Under the pieces are notes generated by a model. The model saw nothing but the letters and a program-made list of their open reading frames with translations. It had not been told where the DNA came from and did no database searches. A program made the position numbers and the translations under genes. From NCBI GenBank assembly GCA_020629775.1, contig JAHDCP010000006.1:1-38540 (forward strand): DNA of 38,540 bases, written 5' to 3'. The stretch is from Planktomarina sp. (GTDB taxonomy: Bacteria; Pseudomonadota; Alphaproteobacteria; Rhodobacterales; Rhodobacteraceae). Of this stretch, positions 16,171 through 24,472 are shown one piece after another. Position 1 is the stretch's first letter. Each line of letters begins with the position of its first letter.

Positions 16171-16968
16171 ATGCCCCATCCGCTGATCACCCAAGACCAT
16201 ATCGATACTTACCAGCGCGACGGGGTTGTGTTGGTGAAGGGACTGTTCGCAGACCACGTGGAAACCCTGCGTGCAGGGGTGGAAGAAAACATGGGCACGC
16301 CTGGGCCATACGCCGCAGAAAACCTGAAGGCAGGCGAAGGGGGGCGGTTCTTTGACGATTACTGCAACTGGACCCGCATTTCCGCCTTTGCGGATGTGAT
16401 CGAAAATTCGCCCGCCAAAGAAGTTGCAGCGGATTTGATGGGATCCAACCAAGTGCAGGTGTTCCATGACCACGTGTTGGTCAAGGAACCCGGCACATCC
16501 AAACCCACACCCTGGCATTCCGATGGCCCATACTATTTCGTGGGCGGGCAGCAAAACGTAAGCTTCTGGTCGCCGTTGGACCCGGTTACGGACGCGTCTT
16601 TGCGGTGCGTGGCAGGATCCCACAAGTGGGCCAAGCCAGTGTTGCCGACACGGTGGTTGTCGGAAACCAATTTTTATCCCAACGAAGAAGATTACATGGC
16701 CGTGCCGGACCCAGATGCCGAAGGCATGGAGGTGCGCGAATGGGCGATGGAACCCGGCGACGCGGTGGCGTTCAACTACAACACCTTGCACGGCGCACGC
16801 GGCAACACTGCCACCAGCAGGCGGCGGGCGTTTTCGTTGCGGCTGTTGGGGGATGATGCGCGGTATGTGGAACGCCCTGGGCCAACATCGCCACCATTTC
16901 CGGGCCACGACATGGAACCAGGGCAGCGCCTGCGCGAGGACTGGTTTCCAGTGATCTTTTCGCGCTGA
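16171..16968 (+). CDS. Phytanoyl-CoA dioxygenase (PhyH) family protein
   Basis: The 265-residue protein has the double-stranded beta-helix metal site of PhyH oxygenases: His116 and Asp118 in TPWHSDGPYYF, distal His207 in NTLHGARGN, and an arginine at about 218-219 (SRRRAFSLR) placed to bind 2-oxoglutarate. It should be an Fe(II)/2-oxoglutarate hydroxylase in the cytoplasm. PhyH proteins hydroxylate very varied small molecules (ectoine, lipids, halogenated or phosphonate compounds), so the substrate cannot be read from sequence. It lies 62 bases after eda and 63 bases before an ABC exporter, with no clear functional link to either. Confidence 0.87.
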   Translation: MPHPLITQDHIDTYQRDGVVLVKGLFADHVETLRAGVEENMGTPGPYAAENLKAGEGGRFFDDYCNWTRISAFADVIENSPAKEVAADLMGSNQVQVFHDHVLVKEPGTSKPTPWHSDGPYYFVGGQQNVSFWSPLDPVTDASLRCVAGSHKWAKPVLPTRWLSETNFYPNEEDYMAVPDPDAEGMEVREWAMEPGDAVAFNYNTLHGARGNTATSRRRAFSLRLLGDDARYVERPGPTSPPFPGHDMEPGQRLREDWFPVIFSR

Positions 16969-17031
16969 CCCCTTGCGGTGATCCGAACAGGGTGGCAGTA
17001 ATTCCGTTCTGCGATCCCGGGGGATAACCAC

Positions 17032-17961
17032 ATGGCAGCCATTGTTTCAGTAAAAGATGTAACCAAAGTCTATGACGGTGGGTTCCAGGCGCTTAAAGGC
17101 GTGAATCTGGATATCGAAGAAGGTGAAATCATCGCGCTGCTGGGCCCCAATGGGGCGGGCAAGACCACGCTTATTTCCACCATTTGCGGGATCACCACCA
17201 TGACATCGGGCACCATCACGGTGGCCGGGCATGATATCCAAAAAGATTACCGCGTGGCCCGCCAAATGATCGGCTTGGTGCCCCAAGAAATCAACTTGGA
17301 ACCGTTTGAAAAAGTGATCGACACCGTCAGTTTTTCGCGCGGCTTGTTCGGAAAGAAAAAGAACAGATCCCTGGTGGAGAATGTGCTGAAGACCCTGTCG
17401 CTGGGGGACAAAATGGAAAACCGCGTGATGATGCTGTCGGGCGGGATGAAGCGCCGGGTGCTGATTGCAAAAGCCCTGTCCCATGAACCGCGCGTGTTGT
17501 TCTTGGATGAACCCACCGCCGGTGTGGACGTAGAATTGCGCAAAGACATGTGGGACATCGTGGCAGAATTGAAAAAGCAGGGCGTCACCATCATTTTGAC
17601 CACCCACTATATCGAAGAAGCCGAAGCGATAGCTGACCGCATTGGTGTCATCAACAATGGTGAGATTTTGTTGGTGGAAGACAAAGACACCTTGATGGCG
17701 CGCATGGGCAAAAAGCACCTGACCGTTGAACTGGCAGACCCTGTGGGGGATGTGCCGGCGGCCTTGGCGGCCTATGATTTGGAACGGTCAGAGGATGGTA
17801 TGTCCTTGCGGTATACCTATGACACCAAGGCAGACCGCACAGGCATAACGGCCCTTTTGGCTGATATCGCCAAGGCGGGCCTGACCCTGCGCGATGTGAA
17901 AACCGATCAATCCTCCCTGGAAGAAATTTTCGTGGGTCTTGTGCAAGGAGATGCAGCATGA
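17032..17961 (+). CDS. ABC-2 type transporter ATP-binding protein
   Basis: This 309-residue ATPase has Walker [10 protein letters not shown] at residues 38-46, a Q-loop at LVPQEI, an LSGGMKRRV signature, Walker [11 protein letters not shown] and a switch histidine in [17 protein letters not shown]-terminal extension of about 90 residues ([17 protein letters not shown] onward) is typical of drug/lipid exporters of the CcmA/YadG type. It energises the permease encoded next, whose ATG overlaps this stop (ATGA). A GGGGGAT ribosome-binding site precedes the ATG. The substrate is unknown; exporters of this type handle drugs, lipids or polysaccharides. Confidence 0.92.
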   Translation: MAAIVSVKDVTKVYDGGFQALKGVNLDIEEGEIIALLGPNGAGKTTLISTICGITTMTSGTITVAGHDIQKDYRVARQMIGLVPQEINLEPFEKVIDTVSFSRGLFGKKKNRSLVENVLKTLSLGDKMENRVMMLSGGMKRRVLIAKALSHEPRVLFLDEPTAGVDVELRKDMWDIVAELKKQGVTIILTTHYIEEAEAIADRIGVINNGEILLVEDKDTLMARMGKKHLTVELADPVGDVPAALAAYDLERSEDGMSLRYTYDTKADRTGITALLADIAKAGLTLRDVKTDQSSLEEIFVGLVQGDAA

Positions 17962-18719
17962 ACCTTCAAGCTGTTCGCGTGATATACAAATCCGAGATGT
18001 CGCGGTTTTTCCGCACCATCGCGCAGTCCTTCATTTCACCGGTTCTGTCCACGTCGTTGTATTTCATCGTTTTCGGATCCGCCATCGGCAGCCGTATTCA
18101 GGAGGTGGAGGGGGTTAGCTATGGTGCGTTTATCGTTCCGGGTTTGATTATGTTGACCGTCATGACCCAAGCCACGTCCAATGCAAGTTTCGGGATTTAT
18201 TTCCCCAAGTTCATCGGCACAATTTACGAGCTTTTGTCCGCCCCAATCAATTTCTTGGAAATTGTCATCGGATACGTGGGGGCCGCGGCCACAAAGGCGT
18301 TCATCATCGGCATGGTGATCCTGACCACGTCGTTCTTTTTTGTGGATATCACCATTCAAAATCCCTTTGCGATGTTCGCCTTTCTGACGCTGACCTGCCT
18401 GTCCTTTGCGTTGCTGGGCTTTATCCTCGGGATTTGGGCTGGCAACTTTGAACAGTTGCAACTTGTGCCTTTGTTGGTGGTGACACCCTTGGTGTTTCTG
18501 GGTGGATCGTTCTATTCGATTTCGATGTTGCCGCCGTTTTGGCAGACCGTGACCCTGTTTAACCCCGTGGTGTATTTGGTGTCAGGATTCCGTTGGTCGT
18601 TCTTTGGAACGGCCGATGTGCCCATTGCCATGTCTTTGGGGGCGATTACCCTGTTTACAGCGCTGTGCCTGGCATTTGTTTGGTGGATCTTCAAAACAGG
18701 CTGGAAAATCCGCAGCTAA
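17958..18719 (+). CDS. ABC-2 type transporter permease
   Basis: The 253-residue protein has six hydrophobic segments in the ABC-2 permease pattern: [93 protein letters not shown] and a final segment ending WWIFKTGW. The N-terminal amphipathic stretch [12 protein letters not shown] precedes the first span. It forms the homodimeric membrane channel for the ATPase encoded immediately upstream, with which it is translationally coupled. It resembles YadH-type permeases. The transported molecule is unknown. Confidence 0.92.
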   Translation: MNLQAVRVIYKSEMSRFFRTIAQSFISPVLSTSLYFIVFGSAIGSRIQEVEGVSYGAFIVPGLIMLTVMTQATSNASFGIYFPKFIGTIYELLSAPINFLEIVIGYVGAAATKAFIIGMVILTTSFFFVDITIQNPFAMFAFLTLTCLSFALLGFILGIWAGNFEQLQLVPLLVVTPLVFLGGSFYSISMLPPFWQTVTLFNPVVYLVSGFRWSFFGTADVPIAMSLGAITLFTALCLAFVWWIFKTGWKIRS

Positions 18720-18721
18720 AC

Positions 18722-18762
18722 GGACGCGGGCCTTGTCCCTTGCGGCCAAGGCCCCTAAGTCC
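18722..18762 (+). terminator. Stem-loop between ABC permease and S49 peptidase genes
   Basis: GGGCCTTG (18728-18735) pairs with CAAGGCCC (18747-18754) around an 11-base loop, and flanking GGAC/GTCC (18722-18725 and 18759-18762) can add an outer helix. There is no T-tract, so this is either a weak terminator or an mRNA-stabilising hairpin. The next start codon follows only a few bases later, so the outer helix could also mask its ribosome-binding site. Confidence 0.4.
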
Positions 18763-18767
18763 GGTGG

Positions 18768-19553
18768 ATGAAGTTCCGCATCCCATTCCGCAAACCCAAA
18801 CCCAATGTTAGTGTTGTTCGCTTGTCTGGCATGATTGCCTCTGGACGTGGTATGAACGACCAAGGCGTTGCCCCCCTTTTGGAAAAGGCCTTTGGCCGCA
18901 AACCAGACGCAGTGGCGTTGGTGATCAATTCACCCGGCGGCAGCCCCGTGCAATCCTCTTTGATCGGCGCGCGCATCCGGCGCTTGGCGGATGAAAAGGA
19001 AGTGCCGGTTTACGCCTTCGTCGAAGACGTGGCAGCATCCGGCGGGTATTGGTTGGCCGCGGCCGCAGATGAGATTTACGTGGATCCAAGTTCCGTAACC
19101 GGGTCCATCGGGGTTATATCAGCGGGCTTTGGTTTGCATGAGTTGATCGAAAAATACGGGATCGAACGCCGGGTTTACACTGCAGGCACCTCTAAGTCCC
19201 AGCTGGACCCGTTCCGCCCCGAAAACCCAGAGGATGTGGAACGCCTGAAGGGCATTTTGGAAGAAATCCACGGGGTGTTCAAAGACCACATCATCAAATC
19301 CCGGGGCGACAAATTGGCGGACCGCGATTTGTTCACGGGCGAAATTTGGGTGGGCCAAAAAGCCGTGGATGATGGTTTGGCCGATGGCGTTGGCCACTTG
19401 GTGCCCAAGATGAAAGAAATCTTCGGCGATAAAGTTCGCTTCAAAGTCTTTGGTCAGAAAAAGGGCATCGCAGCCCGTTTTGGATTGGCGGTTGTCGATG
19501 ATGCATTCCACCAAATCGAAGAACGCGCGGCGTTCAGCCGTTTTGGGATGTAA
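18768..19553 (+). CDS. S49 family serine peptidase (SppA/SohB-like) without membrane anchor
   Basis: This 261-residue peptidase has the Ser/Lys dyad of signal peptide peptidase A. Ser91 lies in VEDVAASGGYWLAAAAD and Lys143 in TAGTSKSQLDPF, 52 residues apart as in short bacterial SppA. LVINSPGGSPVQSS is the substrate-binding strand and VTGSIGVIS is another family block. The family degrades remnant signal peptides and membrane-protein fragments. The N-terminus (MKFRIPFRKPKPN) is basic and has no membrane span, so this form is probably cytoplasmic or peripheral. It is followed after 5 bases by a 56-codon gene and the CaCA antiporter gene in one transcription unit. Confidence 0.9.
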   Translation: MKFRIPFRKPKPNVSVVRLSGMIASGRGMNDQGVAPLLEKAFGRKPDAVALVINSPGGSPVQSSLIGARIRRLADEKEVPVYAFVEDVAASGGYWLAAAADEIYVDPSSVTGSIGVISAGFGLHELIEKYGIERRVYTAGTSKSQLDPFRPENPEDVERLKGILEEIHGVFKDHIIKSRGDKLADRDLFTGEIWVGQKAVDDGLADGVGHLVPKMKEIFGDKVRFKVFGQKKGIAARFGLAVVDDAFHQIEERAAFSRFGM

Positions 19554-19558
19554 GCCAT

Positions 19559-19729
19559 ATGCTTCTTAAAATTATCGTAGGGTTCTTAGTGTTTATGGGT
19601 GTGATGTCCATGTTCGGCAGCCGGTCTTTGCCGGGGATGAAGTACCTGGATGTTTTACGATGTAACCGGTGTGACAAGTTAAAGATGACAGGCTGCACCT
19701 GCGATAAAAAGTTGGATGATAAACGATGA
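19559..19729 (+). CDS. Small membrane protein with zinc-ribbon-like cysteine cluster (56 aa)
   Basis: A 56-codon frame fills the gap between the S49 peptidase and the CaCA antiporter. Residues 3-19 are hydrophobic (KIIVGFLVFMGVMSMFG). Residues 35-48 are CNRCDKLKMTGCTC, a C-x2-C-x7-C-x-C cluster that could bind zinc, and the tail is lysine- and aspartate-rich. Its stop overlaps the next ATG by 4 bases (ATGA), and its start is 5 bases after the previous stop, so it is almost certainly translated. No function is known to me. A single-pass protein with a cytoplasmic or periplasmic metal-binding tail is the plain reading. Confidence 0.75.
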   Translation: MLLKIIVGFLVFMGVMSMFGSRSLPGMKYLDVLRCNRCDKLKMTGCTCDKKLDDKR

Positions 19730-20649
19730 TCATGCCTTGGATTTATGTGGTGCTGGGGCTGGCGATTTTGTTGTTTGCCGGGGATTTCTTGGTGAAGGGC
19801 GCTGTGAATTTGGCCACACGCTTGGGCATTCCGGCCCTGGTGGTCAGCTTGACCATCGTGGCCTTTGGCACATCCGCGCCAGAACTGATCATCGTGTTGT
19901 CCGCCATTTATGAAAACGCACCGACTTTGGCGGTGGGGAACGTGGTGGGGTCCAACACGGCCAACGTTCTTTTGGTGCTGGGTGTTCCGGCCATCCTGGC
20001 GGGCCTTGATACCCGTGAGGTGGACACCAAACGGTCCTTCATGCTGATGATCGCGGCCACGGTTTTGTTCATCGCCTTGGCGTTTACCGGCGCATTCATT
20101 TGGTGGCACGGGCTTATCTTGTTGGCCGTTTTGGCGTTTATGCTGTTCGATCAAGCCCGGTCTGGGGCCGTGGATGAAGAAGTGGAAGGCTTGGATGCCA
20201 GCATTTCACGCGCCAAGATCACTGTCTATTTGGTGTTGGGCATGATCGGCTTGCCCATCGGGGCAGAACTGTTGGTGCGCAATTCCGTTTTGATCGCTAC
20301 GGACTTTGGATTGTCGGAAGCCGTGATTGGGTTAACTTTGGTGGCCATTGGCACATCGCTTCCGGAATTGGCCACCACCGTGATGGCCGCTTACCGCCGT
20401 CAAGCTGACGTGGCGCTGGGCAATGTGATCGGGTCCAACATGTTTAACTTGTTGGGCATTGTGGGTGTGGGCGCGTTGTTTGGCAAATTGCCGATACCCC
20501 ATCCGTTCTTGAATTTGGATTTGTGGGTCATGTTGGGGGCGTCCTTGCTGTTGATCCCATTCGTATATTTCCGTCAGGTGATCGGGCGCGCATGGGGTGT
20601 GGTCTTGATCTTGCTGTATGCCGCCTATCTTTGGACGATACTTGCATAA
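19726..20649 (+). CDS. CaCA-family Na+/Ca2+ antiporter (YrbG-like)
   Basis: The 307-residue protein has the duplicated alpha-repeat of cation/Ca2+ exchangers. The first reads GTSAPELIIVLSAIY followed by AVGNVVGSNTANVLLVLG. The second reads GTSLPELATTVMAAY followed by ALGNVIGSNMFNLLGIVG. The acidic residues of both GTS-PE motifs bind the cation. About ten hydrophobic segments are visible, with an acidic linker (VDEEVEGLDAS) between halves. It is expected to exchange Ca2+ for Na+ or H+ across the inner membrane. The ATG at 19726 overlaps the stop of the 56-residue protein gene, so the two products may work together. Confidence 0.93.
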   Translation: MIMPWIYVVLGLAILLFAGDFLVKGAVNLATRLGIPALVVSLTIVAFGTSAPELIIVLSAIYENAPTLAVGNVVGSNTANVLLVLGVPAILAGLDTREVDTKRSFMLMIAATVLFIALAFTGAFIWWHGLILLAVLAFMLFDQARSGAVDEEVEGLDASISRAKITVYLVLGMIGLPIGAELLVRNSVLIATDFGLSEAVIGLTLVAIGTSLPELATTVMAAYRRQADVALGNVIGSNMFNLLGIVGVGALFGKLPIPHPFLNLDLWVMLGASLLLIPFVYFRQVIGRAWGVVLILLYAAYLWTILA

Positions 20650-20662
20650 CACTGGGGGCCAA

Positions 20663-21442
20663 ATGGCACGGGCATTGGTAACAGGGGCAGCTCAAAGACT
20701 GGGCCGGGCCATGGCGCTGGAATTGGCGAACGCGGGTCACGATGTGGCCGTGCATTACGCAGGATCAGCAGACGCGGCGCAAAACGTGGTGGCGGAAATT
20801 CAGGCCAAGGGGCGCAACGCCGTGGCGCTGCAAGCTGATCTTTTGGACGATGATGCCACCACCAGCCTTGTGGATCGTGCCCGTGAAGGGTTGGGCGGGG
20901 ATTTGACCGTTCTGGTGAACAACGCGTCCATCTTTGAATATGACACGATCCAAACCGCCACCCGCGACAGCTGGGATCGGCACATGCAAAGCAACTTGCG
21001 GGCGCCTTTTATCTTGTCTCAGTCCTTCGCGGTGCAGGCCCCGCAGGCGGTGATGGATGAAAATGGCGAACCCCAGGCCCAAGCTTTGATTGTGAACATG
21101 GTTGATCAGCGCATTCGTAAGCTGACGCCCGAATTCATGACATACACTTTGGCCAAAACCGCCCTTTGGACGCTGACACAAACCAGTGCCCAGGCCCTGG
21201 CGCCCCATGTGCGGGTGAACGCCATTGGCCCTGGCCCCACCATGCAAGGGGCACGCCAGTCAGAGAACCATTTCAAACGCCAGCGGGCCAACACGGTCCT
21301 GGGGCGGGGCGCGGATCCAGAAGGGATCACCCAAGCGCTGCAGTATTTCTTGAACGCGCGGGCGGTTACGGGGCAAATCATCTGCGTCGATGGGGGCCAA
21401 CACCTGGGCTGGCAAACTCCAGATGTGCTGGGGATAGAGTGA
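20663..21442 (+). CDS. SDR family oxidoreductase, pteridine-reductase/FolM-like
   Basis: This 259-residue short-chain dehydrogenase/reductase has a VTGAAQRLG nucleotide-binding loop, VNNASIFEYD, and a catalytic YTLAK (Tyr-x3-Lys). The loop VNAIGPGPTMQGARQSENHF and the C-terminus GQIICVDGGQHLGWQTPDV resemble pteridine reductases and FolM-type dihydromonapterin reductases more than general SDRs. It is probably cytoplasmic and NADPH-dependent, reducing dihydropterins. The ATG at 20663 is preferred to an upstream in-frame ATG that overlaps the antiporter gene, since GGGGG lies just before it and the Rossmann fold starts at once. Closest role uncertain. Confidence 0.85.
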   Translation: MARALVTGAAQRLGRAMALELANAGHDVAVHYAGSADAAQNVVAEIQAKGRNAVALQADLLDDDATTSLVDRAREGLGGDLTVLVNNASIFEYDTIQTATRDSWDRHMQSNLRAPFILSQSFAVQAPQAVMDENGEPQAQALIVNMVDQRIRKLTPEFMTYTLAKTALWTLTQTSAQALAPHVRVNAIGPGPTMQGARQSENHFKRQRANTVLGRGADPEGITQALQYFLNARAVTGQIICVDGGQHLGWQTPDVLGIE

Positions 21443-21564
21443 ACAACAGCAAAGTTGTGCACTTTCGTTAAGTTTGGCGCAATTTGTGCTTAAAAACATT
21501 AGTGTTTTCAGTGGCTTGCACGCGCGACAAAAAAGAATCTAATGAAATCAATGCCCTAGATTAC

Positions 21565-21581
21565 TGCCTAAAAAATAGGCA
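21565..21581. repeat. Inverted repeat TGCCTA-AAAAA-TAGGCA
   Basis: A perfect 6-bp inverted repeat flanks a five-A loop. There is no T-tract after it on the plus strand, so it is more likely a protein site or small hairpin than an intrinsic terminator of the SDR gene. Confidence 0.5.
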
Positions 21582-21642
21582 AATCGGCGAAGTGGCCTAA
21601 AAACAAAGGAAAATTCGGCCTGAACGGGTTCTATCCCCTGGG

Positions 21643-21651
21643 TTATCCACA
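21643..21651 (+). promoter_or_regulatory. Consensus DnaA box
   Basis: TTATCCACA matches the high-affinity DnaA box exactly. It is isolated: I saw no cluster of further boxes around it, so it is more likely a regulatory or titration site upstream of uvrC than an origin. A chance match is possible for a 9-mer. Confidence 0.4.
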
Positions 21652-21732
21652 GCTTTAGTGGATACCTTAGGACTTGCGACCGAAGAATATACAATGCAGC
21701 CAGGGAAAGAATCGCATGGGAAGGGGCGTTGA

Positions 21733-23574
21733 GTGACACAGTTGGGACATCAGGTCATCGCGGCCTATCTCAAACAGATTGACGGATCCCCCGGCGTTTA
21801 TCGCATGTTGGATGAAGAAAGCCGTGTTTTGTATGTGGGTAAAGCCCGCAACCTGAAAAACCGCGTGTCGTCTTATGCCCGGCCCACAGGGCATTCTGCA
21901 CGGATTGCGCGGATGATTTCCGAAACCGCCAGCATGATGTTTCTGACCACCAAGACAGAAACTGAAGCGTTGCTGCTGGAACAGAACCTGATCAAGCAGC
22001 TGAAACCCAAGTACAATGTCTTGCTGCGCGACGACAAATCCTTCCCCAACATCCACGTGGGCCGCACCCATGATTTCCCTTTGGTGAAGAAACATCGTGG
22101 GGCAAAGTCGGAGAAAGGGAATTATTACGGGCCCTTTGCCAGTGCGGGGGCTGTGAACCGGACGTTAAGCCAACTGCAGCGGGTGTTCTTGTTGCGCAAC
22201 TGTACTGACAATGATTTTGAAACCCGCACCCGGCCTTGTTTGCAATATCAAATCAAACGCTGCGCAGCACCCTGTGTGGGCCACATCAGCAAAGAAGATT
22301 ACGCCAAACTGGTGAAAGACGCGGAACGGTTCTTGTCGGGCAAAACCAGCGATATCCAGGCCAGTCTGGCCGCCGAAATGCAAACCGCGTCCGAGGCGAT
22401 GGAGTTTGAACGCGCCGCTGCATTGCGGGACCGGATCAAAGCCATGACCCAGGTGCAAACCGCCCAAGGGATTAACCCCCAAACCGTGGCAGAGGCGGAC
22501 GTAATTGCCCTGCACATGGAAGGCGGGCAAGCCTGTGTTCAGGTGTTTTTCATCAGGGCCAACCAAAACTGGGGCAACCACGACTATTATCCGCGCATCA
22601 GCTTGGATGTGTCTGAAACCGAAGTGATGCAGGCGTTCGTGGGGCAGTTTTACCAAAACCGCGACCCGGCCCGCCAAATCATCTTGTCCCACGCCGTGGA
22701 AGATCCGGACCTGGTGTCGGCGGCTTTGGGGGAAAAGCTGGGGCGCAAGGTGGAAATAATTGTTCCGCTGCGCGGCGAAAAGATGGAACTGGTGGCTGGC
22801 GCGAAACGCAACGCACGTGAAAGCCTGGCACGGCGGATGTCCGAAAGTGCCACGCAACTGAAATTGCTGAAGGGCTTGGCGGAAGCATTTGATTTGGACG
22901 AAGCCCCAAAACGGGTGGAGGTTTACGATAACTCGCACATCCAAGGCACCAACGCCGTGGGGGGCATGATTGTGGCTGGGGAAGAAGGATTTTTGAAATC
23001 CCAGTACCGCAAGTTCAACATCAAAGGCGATGACCTGGTGCCAGGCGATGACTTCGGCATGATGAAGGAAGTGCTGACCCGGCGGTTCAAACGGCTGTTG
23101 AAAGAAGACCCAGACCGCAAAACCGATGCCTGGCCTGATCTGTTGTTGATCGACGGTGGGGCAGGGCAGGTCAGTGCTGTGCGCGAAATCATGAACGAAT
23201 GGGGCGTGGGGGATGTGCCCATGGTGGGGGTCGCCAAGGGCGTGGACCGCGATGCTGGCAAGGAAGAATTCCACCGCACTGGCAAACCCGTTATGGCCCT
23301 GCGCCACAATGATCCTGTGCTCTATTTTGTGCAGCGCTTACGGGACGAAGCGCACCGCTTTGCCATCGGCACCCACCGCGCCAAACGCGCCAAGGCCCAG
23401 TTGAAAAACCCCCTGGACGGGATCGAAGGCGTGGGGCCAAAACGCAAGAAGGCCCTGATGACCCACTTTGGTTCTGCCAAAGCCGTGTCCAATGCGAACC
23501 TGGCGGATTTGGAAGCGGTGGATGGCGTGTCCAAAGCCATGGCCAAAGCGGTTTATGACTATTTCCACGAATGA
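21733..23574 (+). CDS. uvrC: Excinuclease ABC subunit UvrC
   Basis: The 613-residue protein makes both incisions in nucleotide excision repair. The N-terminal GIY-YIG nuclease shows as [20 protein letters not shown]. The cysteine cluster Cys157, Cys169, Cys177, Cys181 has the spacing reported for the E. coli UvrC Fe-S site. A UvrB-interacting helix follows ([20 protein letters not shown]). The RNase H-like second nuclease shows [19 protein letters not shown] and [10 protein letters not shown], and tandem helix-hairpin-helix motifs ([27 protein letters not shown]) end the protein. The start is GTG at 21733 with AAGGGG seven bases upstream. An isolated DnaA box lies about 80 bases upstream. Confidence 0.97.
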   Translation: MTQLGHQVIAAYLKQIDGSPGVYRMLDEESRVLYVGKARNLKNRVSSYARPTGHSARIARMISETASMMFLTTKTETEALLLEQNLIKQLKPKYNVLLRDDKSFPNIHVGRTHDFPLVKKHRGAKSEKGNYYGPFASAGAVNRTLSQLQRVFLLRNCTDNDFETRTRPCLQYQIKRCAAPCVGHISKEDYAKLVKDAERFLSGKTSDIQASLAAEMQTASEAMEFERAAALRDRIKAMTQVQTAQGINPQTVAEADVIALHMEGGQACVQVFFIRANQNWGNHDYYPRISLDVSETEVMQAFVGQFYQNRDPARQIILSHAVEDPDLVSAALGEKLGRKVEIIVPLRGEKMELVAGAKRNARESLARRMSESATQLKLLKGLAEAFDLDEAPKRVEVYDNSHIQGTNAVGGMIVAGEEGFLKSQYRKFNIKGDDLVPGDDFGMMKEVLTRRFKRLLKEDPDRKTDAWPDLLLIDGGAGQVSAVREIMNEWGVGDVPMVGVAKGVDRDAGKEEFHRTGKPVMALRHNDPVLYFVQRLRDEAHRFAIGTHRAKRAKAQLKNPLDGIEGVGPKRKKALMTHFGSAKAVSNANLADLEAVDGVSKAMAKAVYDYFHE

Positions 23575-23579
23575 TGGAA

Positions 23580-23597
23580 TGTTTCGCACGCGAAACA
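23580..23597. repeat. Palindromic hairpin after uvrC, parS-like in outline
   Basis: TGTTTCGCACGCGAAACA consists of perfect 7-base arms TGTTTCG/CGAAACA around CACG, five bases after the uvrC stop. No T-tract follows. The outer arms match the chromosomal parS arms (TGTTTC/GAAACA), but the spacing is two bases longer than the 16-base parS, so ParB binding is doubtful. Confidence 0.5.
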
Positions 23598-23811
23598 AAT
23601 TCCTGTAACCCGCTGATAACACGCCCAGAATCAGCAAATTTTATGGAAAGCAAAGATATCGCGCGGAGCGTTAACCTTTTTGGGTGCCCCACACTTTTGC
23701 AGCATTTGCGCAGCGCAGGGCTGGCATAAATGCGCGCATTAACCTTTGGTCCTATCTCAATGCTGTGATCGGGGCTGGCATCGCCTGATCAGCGGGTCTA
23801 TCAATACCGGC

Positions 23812-24468
23812 ATGTGGACGATCCCGAATATCCTGACTTATATCCGCCTTGCCGCTGCCCCCATGGTCGCGGTGATGTTTTTGTACTTTACGCGCCCTTA
23901 TGCAGATTGGGCCGCGCTGATTTTGTTTGTGTTGGCCGCCACCACGGATTTCGTGGATGGGTATCTGGCCCGCAAGTGGAAACAAGAAAGCAAACTGGGG
24001 GCCATGTTGGACCCCATTGCCGACAAAGCCATGGTGATCATCGCGTTGTGCGTCATCACCGGGTTTTCAGGCATGAACCCTTGGATCCTTTTGCCCGCAA
24101 CATTCATTTTGTTCCGCGAAGTGTTTGTCTCTGGCCTGCGCGAATTCTTGGGCGATACCGCCGGCACGTTGAAGGTCACGAACCTGGCCAAATGGAAAAC
24201 TACGGCCCAAATGTTTGCCATCGCAATCCTGTTTGGGGTTGGGGTGTTTGAACATAACTTGGGCATGCTGTCGTTCGGCATGGATGGCGCCACGGTGGAC
24301 AGCATCCTGGACGGCAACGCGGATGATCCGCTGGGGCTGCGCGGGCAATACCTGGGCATGCAAATCACCTGGTGGGTGGGGGTCAGCTTGCTGTGGATCG
24401 CAGCGGTGCTGACTGTTGTCACAGGCTGGGATTACTTCCGCAAAGCCCTGCCGCACCTGAAAGATTGA
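23812..24468 (+). CDS. pgsA: CDP-diacylglycerol--glycerol-3-phosphate 3-phosphatidyltransferase
   Basis: This 218-residue inner-membrane enzyme makes phosphatidylglycerol phosphate from CDP-diacylglycerol and glycerol 3-phosphate. The CDP-alcohol phosphotransferase motif is complete (DG-x2-AR-x8-G-x3-D-x3-D), starting at DGYLARKW and ending at DPIAD. Several hydrophobic helices follow. The MWTIPNILTYIRL start at 23812 is the conserved family N-terminus and is preferred over an in-frame ATG 66 bases earlier. An insertion of about 30 residues (FGMDGATVDSILDGNADDP) lies before the last span. It is followed after 4 bases by moaD, a gene order commonly seen in Rhodobacteraceae. Confidence 0.95.
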   Translation: MWTIPNILTYIRLAAAPMVAVMFLYFTRPYADWAALILFVLAATTDFVDGYLARKWKQESKLGAMLDPIADKAMVIIALCVITGFSGMNPWILLPATFILFREVFVSGLREFLGDTAGTLKVTNLAKWKTTAQMFAIAILFGVGVFEHNLGMLSFGMDGATVDSILDGNADDPLGLRGQYLGMQITWWVGVSLLWIAAVLTVVTGWDYFRKALPHLKD

Positions 24469-24472
24469 TCCG

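Larger units (their letters stand above)
21443..21732. other. AT-rich intergenic region upstream of uvrC
   Basis: About 290 AT-rich bases separate the SDR gene from uvrC with no supported reading frame. The region contains a perfect hairpin (21565-21581), a consensus DnaA box (21643-21651), and several A-tracts. It probably holds the uvrC-pgsA-moaDE promoter, though I could not pick one out with confidence. Confidence 0.5.

Noticed and set aside
15982-17031. Minus-strand open frame of 349 codons
   Set aside because: Antisense to the PhyH gene, whose catalytic residues are intact; the opposite-strand product has no recognisable domain.
21443-21732. Possible replication origin near the DnaA box
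   Set aside because: Only one exact box was seen; no box cluster, no dnaA/dnaN or parAB genes nearby.
22165-23307. Long minus-strand open frame (380 codons)
   Set aside because: Antisense to the well-conserved second half of uvrC; His/Phe-rich translation without family motifs, a codon-bias shadow.
23580-23597. True parS centromere site
   Set aside because: Palindrome is 18 rather than 16 bases and its centre differs; no parA/parB near.
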